A stretch of DNA of 64,000 nucleotides from Roseovarius sp. THAF27 (GTDB taxonomy: Bacteria > Pseudomonadota > Alphaproteobacteria > Rhodobacterales > Rhodobacteraceae): assembly GCF_009363655.1 (NCBI RefSeq), contig NZ_CP045393.1, forward strand, positions 1,736,001 through 1,800,000. The letters are read 5' to 3'. Within the stretch, counting starts at the first letter, position 1. Each line of letters opens with the position of its first letter. The position numbers and the translations under genes are program-made. Under the pieces are notes generated by a model. The model searched no databases, was not told the origin of the DNA, and worked only from the letters and a program-made list of their open reading frames with translations. Of this stretch, positions 27,537-36,008 are shown piece by piece.

Positions 27537-27590
27537 AGAACACCTCCTGGTTCCTCAGTTGGTGCTCTCCACTTTTCCAGGGCAAGTCCA

Positions 27591-27872
27591 GATGAGATCT
27601 ATGCGTTGGAGGAGGACATGGTGGGGCCCAACACGCTCGCACCAAGGGGACTCAACATGATCCCGGGCGGTCGAAGCGGTATCTCCGTTCTCGCAGGGAT
27701 GGGACTCACAGCGACCATGGAGACCCGGGATCGCGCCTTGGGCAAAGCGATCCGCCGAAGGGCGGCAGGGCTTCCGTTCTTCCGCCGCCCCCACATAAGG
27801 GAATACAAGCCGGGGCGGTATACCAATGTTTCGGGGTGCTGGGTGCGTCCTGGTGGTGCCACTGGGGACTGA
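27591..27872 (+). pseudogene. C-terminal gene fragment, possibly GIY-YIG-type nuclease
   Basis: An open frame of 93 codons starts right at the IS border and ends at TGA 27870-27872. It has no start of its own; the frame continues into the IS. The phrase EDMVGPNTLAPRGLNMIPGG resembles the C-terminal N-x-x-x-GG signature of some GIY-YIG endonucleases, and the tail is basic with aromatic residues. I regard the family call as tentative. It shows that the IS, or a deletion beside it, removed the 5' part. Confidence 0.4.
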
Positions 27873-27962
27873 TGGGCTCCAACTACCAATGTGAGATTGT
27901 CGTTGCCTGGTGGAAACACGCTGGCAACGAATTCTCCCTCCATAAGGCGAAACCCAGCGGGC

Positions 27963-28151
27963 CTATTTCGCTCGGACCGGCGCATTGATTTCAGGAATAA
28001 TGCGGATTGACTTGCAAGCCTGACCCACTCGCCTGAGTGCTTCTTCCTGGCTCCAGCCGCGGTCATAGCCTTCGTAATAGGAAGATTGTTCCACGGCCGT
28101 GATTGCGCAATCAAGACGCTCTGCGAATGCCTGGTGTTCCTGCCGCCGCAT
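27963..28151 (-). CDS. Small hypothetical protein
   Basis: A 62-codon frame from ATG 28151 (MRRQEHQAFAERLD) to the stop at 27963; a TTG at 28172 is an alternative start. The composition is protein-like: charged and with aromatic residues (SSYYEGYDRGWSQEEALRR). I recognise no family. It lies in the 509-base stretch between the gene fragment and the TAXI operon, where nothing else is supported apart from the operator dyads. Confidence 0.35.
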   Translation of the reverse strand: MRRQEHQAFAERLDCAITAVEQSSYYEGYDRGWSQEEALRRVGQACKSIRIIPEINAPVRAK

Positions 28152-28306
28152 GTTCCGCACATCCTGCCCCAAGTGAAGGCCCGCGGCAGGAGTGCCCCAG
28201 GCCTTGGTGCCAGGTCCTTCGGCCAGCCCGGCCGACTGTCGCCGCAGGGCAACCCGCGCTGGTTTGCGCGTTCTCGGATGGAATCGTGTTTACAACAACG
28301 TCGTGT

Positions 28307-28340
28307 TTCAATAAGATGAACAACATTCAGATATGCTGAA
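28307..28340. promoter_or_regulatory. Tandem dyads upstream of the island operon, candidate IclR operator
   Basis: TTCA-ATAAGA-TGAA (28307-28320) and TTCAG-ATATG-CTGAA (28326-28340) are two inverted repeats 5 bases apart, 42 bases before the ATG of the first operon gene. Both share the TTCA/TGAA arms. They suit a dimeric regulator such as the IclR protein encoded third in the operon. Confidence 0.45.
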
Positions 28341-28381
28341 CGATAGGAGGTCGATCAGCATTGAAAACAAGGGAGGTCCTG

Positions 28382-29383
28382 ATGAGAAAAACAATTTGTA
28401 CCCTGATGATGGCAGGGGTGATGATGACCGGTGCGGCGAAGGCCGAAGACTATGTCATGCAGACCGCGTCAACGGGTGGCACGTTCCACCCTGTGGGGGT
28501 CGCCATCTCGACGCTGAGCAAGGTCAAGCTGCTGCCTTCGGAGGGCTTCTCGCTGACGGCGGTGAACTCGGCGGGCTCGGGCGCGAACCTACAGGCCATG
28601 GCGTCCGGAACGGCCGACTTTTCGATCCTGCAGGGGTTGTTCGGCTATTACGCGGCGCGCGGCACCGGGCCTTTGAGCACTCCGATGGAAGATATCCGTT
28701 CGGTTTCCATGCTGTGGCAGAATGTCGAGCACTTCATCCTGCGCAACGACCTGGTCGATACCGGCACGGCCGCCGATATCGTCGCCGCCAAGGGCGCCGG
28801 CGCTGGCATGGGCGCGCGCAATTCGGGCAGCCTTGGCTCCGGGACACTCTTGATGGAAGGTCTGGGGCTGACTGCCGAAGAAGACTTTCAGATGATCTAT
28901 TCCGGTTATGGCCCGACACTTGATGCCATGGCCAATGGACAAATCGATTTCGCATCGATCCCGGCCGGCGTGCCTGCGGGCGCGATCACCCAGATTCTTG
29001 CCACCAACGGCGATGACGTGACGATCCTGAACGTAACGCCGGAAGAGGCGGAAGCGATGGACGGCGGGCGTGAACTCTGGACTGCCTATACCATCCCGCC
29101 CAACAGCTATCCCGGTCAGGACGAGGCGATCCAGACCATCGCCCAGCCGAACTTTCTTGCGGTGAACGACGACGTGTCCGAAGACCACGTCTACAAGCTG
29201 ACCAAGGCGCTTTACGAAAACCTGCCGTTCTTGCAGTCGATCCACCCGGCAACAAAGGCGATGTCGCTGGAGTCGGCGATTGCCGGCCTGCCGACGCCGC
29301 TGCATCCGGGGGCCGTGCGCTATTACCGGGAGGTTGGCCTGGATATTCCCGAGCGGCTGATCCCGCCGGAAATGCAGGACTGA
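28382..29383 (+). CDS. TAXI-family TRAP transporter solute-binding protein
   Basis: A 333-residue periplasmic binding protein. The signal peptide (about 1-23) ends GAAKAED. The mature part opens with QTASTGGTFHPVGVAIST, the hallmark of TAXI proteins (TRAP-associated extracytoplasmic immunogenic), then NSAGSGANLQAMASG. I start at ATG 28382 because GGGAGG lies 6-11 bases upstream; a TTG at 28361 is less likely. It delivers an unknown organic anion to the fused TRAP permease downstream and is the first gene of the island operon. Confidence 0.93.
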   Translation: MRKTICTLMMAGVMMTGAAKAEDYVMQTASTGGTFHPVGVAISTLSKVKLLPSEGFSLTAVNSAGSGANLQAMASGTADFSILQGLFGYYAARGTGPLSTPMEDIRSVSMLWQNVEHFILRNDLVDTGTAADIVAAKGAGAGMGARNSGSLGSGTLLMEGLGLTAEEDFQMIYSGYGPTLDAMANGQIDFASIPAGVPAGAITQILATNGDDVTILNVTPEEAEAMDGGRELWTAYTIPPNSYPGQDEAIQTIAQPNFLAVNDDVSEDHVYKLTKALYENLPFLQSIHPATKAMSLESAIAGLPTPLHPGAVRYYREVGLDIPERLIPPEMQD

Positions 29384-29494
29384 TCGCAGGACGCGACCGG
29401 GGGCGGTTTGCCGCCTCCGGCACATTGCGAAAGCAGACCGGGATGATTGCCGGTCGCCTTGTCTCCGCGCCACCGCAAAACAGGAGCGAAGCCC

Positions 29495-31708
29495 ATGCCC
29501 GCCCCGAAAGACTCGATCGAAGCCGCCTCCGACGCCCCGGTATCAGCGACCGCTATGACCGGGGTATCCTCGGATGCCGACCAGGTGTCTGAAAAACGCC
29601 GGCGCTGGCTTGACCCGGAAAGCCTGGGGCAGGGGGCTTGGACCGCGCATGTCATACGTTGGGCAGTGATCGCCTTTGCGCTCTGGCACATCGCCACGAA
29701 CCTTTTCATCAACGAAGCCGGGATATGGCAGAATGCGTTGCACTTCGGCGGTTTCGGGCTGATCGCGGCCTTGTCAACAGCCCCCATGCAGCGGTTACGC
29801 GACAGTCGTTGGGCGCTGGCCCTCGACGTGATCTACGGGTTTGCCATTTTCGGGGCGGCCATCTGGGTCGCATATGCCGAGGATGGCGTATACGTGAACT
29901 CCATGGCCCAGCGCGGGTCCGGCTGGATCTTCAGTCCGATGGACTGGATCGCCGGCGGGCTGGTGATCTTTGCCGCCGTGGACCTGACCCGGCGGCTTAC
30001 GGGCTGGATCATCCCGACGCTGATCGTGATATCCTTGGCCTATATCCTTTTCCTCGGAGCCTGGTTGCCGGGCGTTTTCCGGTCCGCGTCCCTGCCGCTG
30101 TCGGACGTGCTGTTCCGGTCGCTCTATAACGACGAAGGCATGTTCGGCGGCATCACCACGATCTCGTCGGCCAACATCACCTTGTTCATGATCTTCGGCG
30201 GTTTCCTGATCTACTCCGGCGCGTCGGATTTCGTCATCGAGTTGAGCCGGATCGTCGCCGCGCGCCTGCGCGGAGGTGGCGCCTATGTCGCCGTGATCTC
30301 TTCGGCACTGACCGGCACGATCAGCGGCTCCGCGGTCGCCAATACGGCCTCCACCGGGGTCATCACGATCCCGACGATGACGTCCAACGGTTTCAAGCCG
30401 ACCTTTGCCGCCGGGGTCGAGGCAGCCTCGTCGACCGGCGGCCAGCTGGTGCCGCCAATCATGGGGGCCGGTGCCTTCGTAATGGCGAGTTACACCGGAT
30501 TGCCCTACAGCACGATCGTCGCGGTATCGGTACTGCCGGCCATCCTTTATTTCCTGTCGGTCGCCTGTTTCGTGCGGATCGAGGTCCTGCGGTCGGGTAT
30601 CCCTGCTGCGGAGCCGCGCCCCGTAGACCGCAAGAAACTGGCGGCCGGTGCGTTGAACTTCGTGCTGCCACTCGGGGTCATGATCTGGCTGTTGATGACC
30701 GGACGTACACCGAACTATGCGGCCTCGGTCGCCATCGCGGTGCTGGTGGTCGTCAGTTGGGCAACACCCACCAAGATGACCCCGAAGCGTATCGCGCAGG
30801 CGCTGATCTTCGGGATGCGGACCGCGGTGATGACGGCCGTGCTGCTGACTGCCATTGGCCTGGTAAACAACGCGATCACGACCTCCGGCGTCGGCGGGGC
30901 CTTCAGCCTTATGATCATCCAGTGGTCACAAGGATCGCTGATCATCGCGATCGCGTTGGTGGCGCTTGCCTCGCTGATCCTTGGCATGGGGCTGCCGGTG
31001 ACGGCCGCCTACGTGATCCTCGCGATCCTGCTCGCGCCGGCGCTGTCGGGGCTGCTGGCCGACCGGATCGTCATCGACGCGCTGGCGGCGGGCGTCAATG
31101 ATGCGGCCGTCAGTGGGACGCTCGCGCTCTTCGATCCATCTCTACAGGCGGATCTGCCCAACGGGCTCGGCGCAGAGCGCGCGGCCGAAGTCGTAAGCAG
31201 CCTGCCCATGGAAGTGTCCGCGGTGTTGCGCTCGTCGCTTGTGGACCAAGGCCAGTTGTCGACCTTCCTTCTTGTCGCGCATCTTATCATCTTCTGGCTG
31301 AGCCAGGACAGCAACGTGACGCCGCCGGTCTGCCTTGCGGCCTATACCGCGGCCGGCATCGCGGGATCGAAGCCGATGGCAACCGGGCTGACCTCCTGGA
31401 AGATCGCCAAGGGGCTTTACATCATGCCTTTGCTTTTTGCCTACACACCACTGATATCGGGGGACGGGGCAGAGGCCTTGCGGGTCGCGGTCTTTGCCAG
31501 TTTCGGGATCTACGCGGTTACCGCCCTGCTGCAACGCCATGCCGAAGGGCCGCTGACCTGGTGGGCCTACGCCGGGCTGTTGGTTGGTGCCATGGGGGCC
31601 TTCTTGCCATACCATATCTGGGCGAACCTTGGCGGGGCTGTCCTGATCCTTGTTACCGCCTGGGGGACGCGTCCGCGACACCCGATCGGCCAGAGGATCG
31701 AAACATGA
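29495..31708 (+). CDS. TRAP transporter fused permease (4TM-12TM)
   Basis: A 737-residue inner-membrane permease in which the small (DctQ-like) and large (DctM-like) subunits are fused, typical of TAXI-TRAP systems. About 16 hydrophobic segments are visible. The large-subunit core includes ALTGTISGSAVANTASTGVI and TGGQLVPPIMGAGAFVMASY. ATG 29495 is preceded by AGGAGCG. It is driven by a cation gradient and takes substrate from the TAXI protein. Its stop overlaps the IclR start (ATGA). Confidence 0.94.
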   Translation: MPAPKDSIEAASDAPVSATAMTGVSSDADQVSEKRRRWLDPESLGQGAWTAHVIRWAVIAFALWHIATNLFINEAGIWQNALHFGGFGLIAALSTAPMQRLRDSRWALALDVIYGFAIFGAAIWVAYAEDGVYVNSMAQRGSGWIFSPMDWIAGGLVIFAAVDLTRRLTGWIIPTLIVISLAYILFLGAWLPGVFRSASLPLSDVLFRSLYNDEGMFGGITTISSANITLFMIFGGFLIYSGASDFVIELSRIVAARLRGGGAYVAVISSALTGTISGSAVANTASTGVITIPTMTSNGFKPTFAAGVEAASSTGGQLVPPIMGAGAFVMASYTGLPYSTIVAVSVLPAILYFLSVACFVRIEVLRSGIPAAEPRPVDRKKLAAGALNFVLPLGVMIWLLMTGRTPNYAASVAIAVLVVVSWATPTKMTPKRIAQALIFGMRTAVMTAVLLTAIGLVNNAITTSGVGGAFSLMIIQWSQGSLIIAIALVALASLILGMGLPVTAAYVILAILLAPALSGLLADRIVIDALAAGVNDAAVSGTLALFDPSLQADLPNGLGAERAAEVVSSLPMEVSAVLRSSLVDQGQLSTFLLVAHLIIFWLSQDSNVTPPVCLAAYTAAGIAGSKPMATGLTSWKIAKGLYIMPLLFAYTPLISGDGAEALRVAVFASFGIYAVTALLQRHAEGPLTWWAYAGLLVGAMGAFLPYHIWANLGGAVLILVTAWGTRPRHPIGQRIET

Positions 31709-32514
31709 CCGAAGAAAAGACTTCATCGAAACAGACCACGACCAGCGATGCGACGCCGCGACGTGATTCCACGCTGCGCAACGGGCTACGCATTGTCGAA
31801 GCGCTCTCGATGAGGGGCGCAATGAGCCTTGGCGATCTGTCCCGCGTGACCGGGATTGGCAAGGCCACGGCCCACCGGCTGCTGCAAACATTGTCGGAAG
31901 AAGGTTACGTCGATCAGGACGCGGAAACATCGCGCTATGCCGCGACAATGCGGATCTGGGAGGTGGCAATGATGCGGTCCGAGCAACCGGACCGCGTCTC
32001 GCCCTGTCTGCCGGCGATGCAGCGGCTGCGCGATCTCAGCCGGGAAACCGTCATCCTCGGTCTGATCGACGGGGACGAGATCTTGTACCTGCACCGGCTC
32101 GACAGCCCGGAAGCGGTGCGGACCTTCACGCGCGTGGGGGATAGGGCGCCGGCACATTGCGTGGCCACCGGCAAGGCCGTCCTTGCCTTTGACCCCGCTG
32201 GTGAAGAGCGCTGGAGAACGATGACACTGGATGCGTTCGGGTCGGAAACGATCACCGATCACAAGGCTTTTGCCGCCGACATGAAGGCCACCCGCGACAG
32301 GGGTCATTCGATCAACCGGGGTGAGTGGCGCGGTGGCGTACGTGCCATCGGTGCGCCGATCCGCGGCTGGAACGGACGTGTGCGCATGGCGCTGTCCATT
32401 GCCGGCCCGGCTGAACGCATGCCCGACGACAGGATCGCGGAGCTTGCTCCGCTGGTGATGGCAGCAGCCGAGGAAGCTTCGGTTGCGTTGCAAGGACGAA
32501 AGGACAATTCATGA
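31705..32514 (+). CDS. IclR family transcriptional regulator
   Basis: A 269-residue regulator with an N-terminal winged helix (about 20-80: GLRIVEALSMRGAMSLGDLS, then GKATAHRLLQTLSEEGYV) and a C-terminal effector domain (about 95-262: ILYLHRLDSPEAVR, HCVATGKAVLAF, RGGVRAIGAPI). IclR proteins often control catabolic operons in response to an aromatic or organic acid. Lying inside the operon, it probably controls it, perhaps through the TTCA/TGAA dyads at 28307-28340. It overlaps both neighbours by 4 bases. Confidence 0.93.
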   Translation: MTEEKTSSKQTTTSDATPRRDSTLRNGLRIVEALSMRGAMSLGDLSRVTGIGKATAHRLLQTLSEEGYVDQDAETSRYAATMRIWEVAMMRSEQPDRVSPCLPAMQRLRDLSRETVILGLIDGDEILYLHRLDSPEAVRTFTRVGDRAPAHCVATGKAVLAFDPAGEERWRTMTLDAFGSETITDHKAFAADMKATRDRGHSINRGEWRGGVRAIGAPIRGWNGRVRMALSIAGPAERMPDDRIAELAPLVMAAAEEASVALQGRKDNS

Positions 32515-33668
32515 CAAGTACACTTCCGTTGGCCGGCGTTCGCGTCGTCGAGATCTGCCAGATCGCGGCCGGGCCCTTCTGCGGGATGCTTCTGGCCGAT
32601 ATGGGCGCGGAGGTCATCAAGATCGAACCCCCCACCGGCGATGCCATGCGGGCATGGCCGCCGATCACCGACGGCTACTCGGAGAACTTCGCGTCGTTGA
32701 ATCGCAACAAGAAATCGATCGCGCTCGATCTGAAGGATCAGGGTGACTACGACACCGCCCGCGCGCTGATCGCGCGCGCCGACGTGGTGATCGAGAATTC
32801 GCGGCCCGGTGTCATGGAACGCCTCAAACTGGATTACGAAACCGCGAAAGTCTGGAATCCGGCGCTGGTCTATTGCTCGATCTCCGCCTTCGGTCAGACC
32901 GGACCCAAGGCGACGCAGGGCGCGTTCGACGTGACCATGCAGGCGATTTCGGGGATCATGAGCGTGACCGGCCACGAGGGTGTTCCGCCGGTCAAGTGCG
33001 GTGTGCCTATCGCCGATTTCGCGACCGGTCTCTACGGCGCGTTCAACGTGGCGTCCGCTTTGATGGCCGCGCGGCAAAGCGGGCAGGGGGCGCATATCGA
33101 CGCCTCGATGCTGGGCTGTTCGCTGGGCATCGCCGCGCTGCAGACTTCCGAGTATTTCGGCACCGGGAACGTGCCGCGAAAGCTGGGGGCGGCGCATCCG
33201 CGCAACTCTCCCTACGAGGCTTACGCGGCGCGGGACACGCATTTCGTCATCGCGGCCGGCAATGATCGTCTCTGGGAAAAGGTGTGCGCCGTTACCGGGC
33301 TGGAGGCCCTGAAAGATGACCCGCGATTCCTGACCACCTCGGACCGGGCGACCAACCAGGCGGAGCTGAAGCCGTTGCTGGAAGAGCGTTTCGTCAAGGA
33401 AGATGCAGAGGAATGGCTGGCCCGGTTCAGCGCGGCCGGTGTGCCCTGTGCGCCGATCAATACCTACCCCGAAGCACTGGCCGACCCGCAGGTCGAAGCG
33501 CAGGGCTGGGTCCAGCGCACGGAACTTCCCTCCGGAGCGGAGATCTCGACCTTCGGCCCGCCGGTTTTGATGTCCGGCCGCGCGTTCACGATCCGCAGCG
33601 GCCCGCCGGGGCTGGACGGGGATCGCGACGCGATCCTGGCCGAACTGGACGCGGAGAAAGTGGCATGA
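32511..33668 (+). CDS. CaiB/BaiF family III CoA-transferase
   Basis: A 385-residue family III CoA-transferase. Conserved features are LAGVRVVEICQIAAGPFCG at the start, LNRNKKSIALDLK (about 63-75), IENSRPGVMERL and the catalytic aspartate Asp169 in VPIADFATG. Such enzymes move CoA between an acyl-CoA donor and a carboxylic acid. It would activate the imported acid or an intermediate. Substrate unknown. Confidence 0.93.
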   Translation: MTSTLPLAGVRVVEICQIAAGPFCGMLLADMGAEVIKIEPPTGDAMRAWPPITDGYSENFASLNRNKKSIALDLKDQGDYDTARALIARADVVIENSRPGVMERLKLDYETAKVWNPALVYCSISAFGQTGPKATQGAFDVTMQAISGIMSVTGHEGVPPVKCGVPIADFATGLYGAFNVASALMAARQSGQGAHIDASMLGCSLGIAALQTSEYFGTGNVPRKLGAAHPRNSPYEAYAARDTHFVIAAGNDRLWEKVCAVTGLEALKDDPRFLTTSDRATNQAELKPLLEERFVKEDAEEWLARFSAAGVPCAPINTYPEALADPQVEAQGWVQRTELPSGAEISTFGPPVLMSGRAFTIRSGPPGLDGDRDAILAELDAEKVA

Positions 33669-34441
33669 CGGACGCCGTACTGTTGCACACCGACGGCCCC
33701 GTCTGGCGCCTGACCCTGAACGCGCCGGACACGCGCAATGCCTTGTCGCTCGACATGGTCGAGGCCCTGCATGCGGCCTTCGACCGGGTCGAGGCCGAAA
33801 CGCCGCGCGGCCTGGTGATCACCGGTGCGGGGCCAGTCTTCTGTGCCGGGCTCGACCTTGCGGGGATCGAGAGCCGGTCGGACGCGGACATGCTGTGGCT
33901 GCTGACTCGTATCGAGCTGATGCTGCAGCGGCTGTGGTCCTTGCCGTGCCGGACACTTGGCCTGGCGCAGAAAGCCGCGATTGGTGCGGGGGCCGACATC
34001 CTGGTCTGTTGTCAGCACCGTGTGCTGTCCGACGGGGGACGCATGGCGTTCCCCGGGCTTGGCTTCGGCATCTTCCTCGGCACCCATCGCCTCTCGCTGC
34101 GGATCGGTGAAAACGCCGCGGAAAGGGTGCTCGCTGCCGGCGGACCCGTCGCGGCGGAGGATGCGCTGAGGCTTGGCCTCGTGCATGCCACGCCGGCCGC
34201 GCCGGAAGAGGCGCTGGAGGAGTGGAGTGCAGGGGTGATGAAGCTTGACCCGCACGTGGCGGCGCACCTGTCGACCACAGTTTCCAAGGCCGATCCGCAA
34301 GCGGATATGGCCGCGTTCGTCGCGTCTGCCGCGCGGCCCGGTCTGCGTGATCGGATCGCCGCCTACGTCGCGGCCCAGAAAGCGGCACGGCAAGACGCAA
34401 AAGCCGCAACTGACACTTCGAAACGAAAGGTTCCCTCATGA
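33665..34441 (+). CDS. Crotonase-superfamily (enoyl-CoA hydratase/isomerase-like) protein
   Basis: A 258-residue crotonase fold. The first oxyanion-hole segment TGAGPVFCAGLDLAGI (about 53-68) is present and the second, IGAGADILVCCQHRV (about 106-120), is diverged. The stretch FPGLGFGIFLGTHRL (129-143) replaces the usual PE...PG-GGT-RL, so the canonical catalytic glutamates are missing. It may therefore be an isomerase, hydrolase or ring-opening enzyme rather than a hydratase. It overlaps the CaiB gene and the CoA-transferase A gene by 4 bases each. Confidence 0.88.
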   Translation: MTDAVLLHTDGPVWRLTLNAPDTRNALSLDMVEALHAAFDRVEAETPRGLVITGAGPVFCAGLDLAGIESRSDADMLWLLTRIELMLQRLWSLPCRTLGLAQKAAIGAGADILVCCQHRVLSDGGRMAFPGLGFGIFLGTHRLSLRIGENAAERVLAAGGPVAAEDALRLGLVHATPAAPEEALEEWSAGVMKLDPHVAAHLSTTVSKADPQADMAAFVASAARPGLRDRIAAYVAAQKAARQDAKAATDTSKRKVPS

Positions 34442-35265
34442 CCCGTTCGGAAAAACTCACCACCCTGGAAGAGATGGTCGCCACGATCCCGGATGGCGCG
34501 TCCATCGGGCTGGGCGGCAGTTTCCTGCATCGCGGCCCCTTTGCCTTTGTCCGGGAGTTGATCCGGCAGGGCAAGCGCGACCTGGAAATCATCAAGGCCT
34601 CCCCCGGTTACGACATCGACATCCTGTGCAGGGCCGGGTGCGTGTCGCGCGTGCGGGCCGGGATCGTCGCCATGGAAGGCAATTTCGGTCTCGCCGGCGG
34701 GTATCGCAAGGCGATCGAAAGCGGGACGGTCAAGCTGGAGGAACACGCCTGCATGACGCTGACCGCCGGGCTGCGCGCGGCCGGAGCCGGCGTGCCGTTC
34801 ATGCCGGTCGGCGGCGTGCACGGCAGCCAGATCGCCGAGGTGTCCGGCTGGAAGAAAATGACGGACCCCTACGGCGGCGAAGAAGAGGTCTGGCTTATCC
34901 CTGCCATCCGCCCGGATTTCGCCGTCATTCATGCCCATGCGGTGGACCGCGATGGCAATGCCCGCGTCGAGGGGTCGCCGCATTGGGACCGGGCGCTGAC
35001 ACGCGCGGCCCGCAAGGTTCTGGTGACCGCCGAAACCCTTGCCCCGTCCGAGAGCTTTTCAGAGCGGCCGGAACTGACCCTGGTGCCCGGCTTCATGACC
35101 GCCGCCGCCGTTCATGCGCCGCAAGGCGCCTGGCCGGGATCGCTCGCCCCGATTTATGACGTCAACTACGATGCAGTCGCCCGGTACGTTGAAGAAAGTG
35201 CCGGTGGTTCCATCGCAGGGCACATGGCGGCAGCCCCCGAAGCCAGGCAGGAGGAGCCAGCATGA
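34438..35265 (+). CDS. CoA-transferase family I, subunit A (GctA/IpdA-like)
   Basis: A 275-residue alpha subunit of the glutaconate-CoA-transferase type. It has GLGGSFLHRGPFAFVRELI (about 22-40), KASPGYDIDILCRAG (about 53-67) and EGNFGLAGGYRKAIESG. Relatives include GctA and the IpdA subunit of the steroid ring-opening hydrolase. Subunit B follows with a 4-base overlap. Whether the pair transfers CoA or hydrolyses a ring cannot be decided by eye. Confidence 0.88.
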   Translation: MTRSEKLTTLEEMVATIPDGASIGLGGSFLHRGPFAFVRELIRQGKRDLEIIKASPGYDIDILCRAGCVSRVRAGIVAMEGNFGLAGGYRKAIESGTVKLEEHACMTLTAGLRAAGAGVPFMPVGGVHGSQIAEVSGWKKMTDPYGGEEEVWLIPAIRPDFAVIHAHAVDRDGNARVEGSPHWDRALTRAARKVLVTAETLAPSESFSERPELTLVPGFMTAAAVHAPQGAWPGSLAPIYDVNYDAVARYVEESAGGSIAGHMAAAPEARQEEPA

Positions 35266-36008
35266 CCAGCTATACCCCGTTTTCCTACATCGTCATCAAT
35301 CTGGCCCGCCTGATCCGCCCGTCAGAGGTGACTTTCTCCGGTGTGAACTCGACCCTTCCGATGCTGGCCTGCCTGGTCGCGAAACGGGCCTACGACTTCG
35401 ACTTCACATGGCTGAACGTCGCCGGCGGGGTCGATGCGGAGCTGGCGGGGCCGGTGCCGCTGTCGTCGGGGGACGCGGCCCTTACCGCGGGCTCGCGCTC
35501 GATCTTCGCCAACGAGGATTTCTACGACCTTTGCACGCGCGGCGGCATGGACCTGTGTTTCCTGGGCGCGAGTCAGATCGACGGCACCGGGGCGACCAAC
35601 AACTCGGTCATCGGTGACTGGGACAGCCCCAAGGTGCGCCTGCCGGGCGGCGGTGGATCGGCCGTCATGATGCCGACGCTGAAGCGGGCCGCCACGTGGC
35701 GGACGGAACATTCGACGCGCACGCTGGTCAACACGCTGTTTTTCCAGACCGCAAAGGGCAATCTGCAATCCGTCGTCACGCCGATGTGCGTCTTCGACAA
35801 GAGGGACGGGCGGCTTGCGGTGGCCTCGCATCACCCGGATGTTACGCTGGACGACATACGGGCCGCGACCGGTTTCGAAACCGACATGTCGCAGGCCGGT
35901 CCAACCCCCGAACCCACCGCGGCGGAATTTGCGGCGCTTCGGGCGCTGGATCCCGATGGGACATTCGAAGCGGATGCGGCGGTTCGAATGCCGGAGTTGG
36001 CCGCATGA
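35262..36008 (+). CDS. CoA-transferase family I, subunit B (GctB/IpdB-like)
   Basis: A 248-residue beta subunit. The LPGGGGSAVMMPTLKRA segment (about 127-143) and the HHPDVTLDDIRAATGFE tail (about 189-205) match the GctB/IpdB class. I do not see the E-x-G motif with the catalytic glutamate of true transferases in the expected N-terminal part, where the sequence reads AGPVPLSSGDAAL. This favours an IpdB-like role. It pairs with the preceding A subunit. Confidence 0.86.
   Translation: MTSYTPFSYIVINLARLIRPSEVTFSGVNSTLPMLACLVAKRAYDFDFTWLNVAGGVDAELAGPVPLSSGDAALTAGSRSIFANEDFYDLCTRGGMDLCFLGASQIDGTGATNNSVIGDWDSPKVRLPGGGGSAVMMPTLKRAATWRTEHSTRTLVNTLFFQTAKGNLQSVVTPMCVFDKRDGRLAVASHHPDVTLDDIRAATGFETDMSQAGPTPEPTAAEFAALRALDPDGTFEADAAVRMPELAA

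Larger units (their letters stand above)
26360..27590. mobile_element. IS3-family (IS407-like) insertion sequence, 1231 bp
   Basis: The ends are imperfect 27-bp inverted repeats at 26360-26386 and 27564-27590, both starting TGGACTTGCCC and matching at 21 of 27 positions, with TG/CA termini. It contains orfA and orfB on the minus strand. No target-site duplication is seen: the left flank ends AAGT and the right flank starts GATG. Different broken genes flank it, which suggests a deletion after insertion. Confidence 0.9.

Noticed and set aside
26360..27590. Composite transposon carrying the catabolic operon
   Set aside because: Only one IS copy is present and the attachment repeats at the tRNA explain the boundaries better.
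23514..28381. CRISPR array or defence island near the integrase
   Set aside because: No regularly spaced repeats and no cas, restriction or toxin genes were seen. The repeated words near the island ends are only the four integrase-type motifs.
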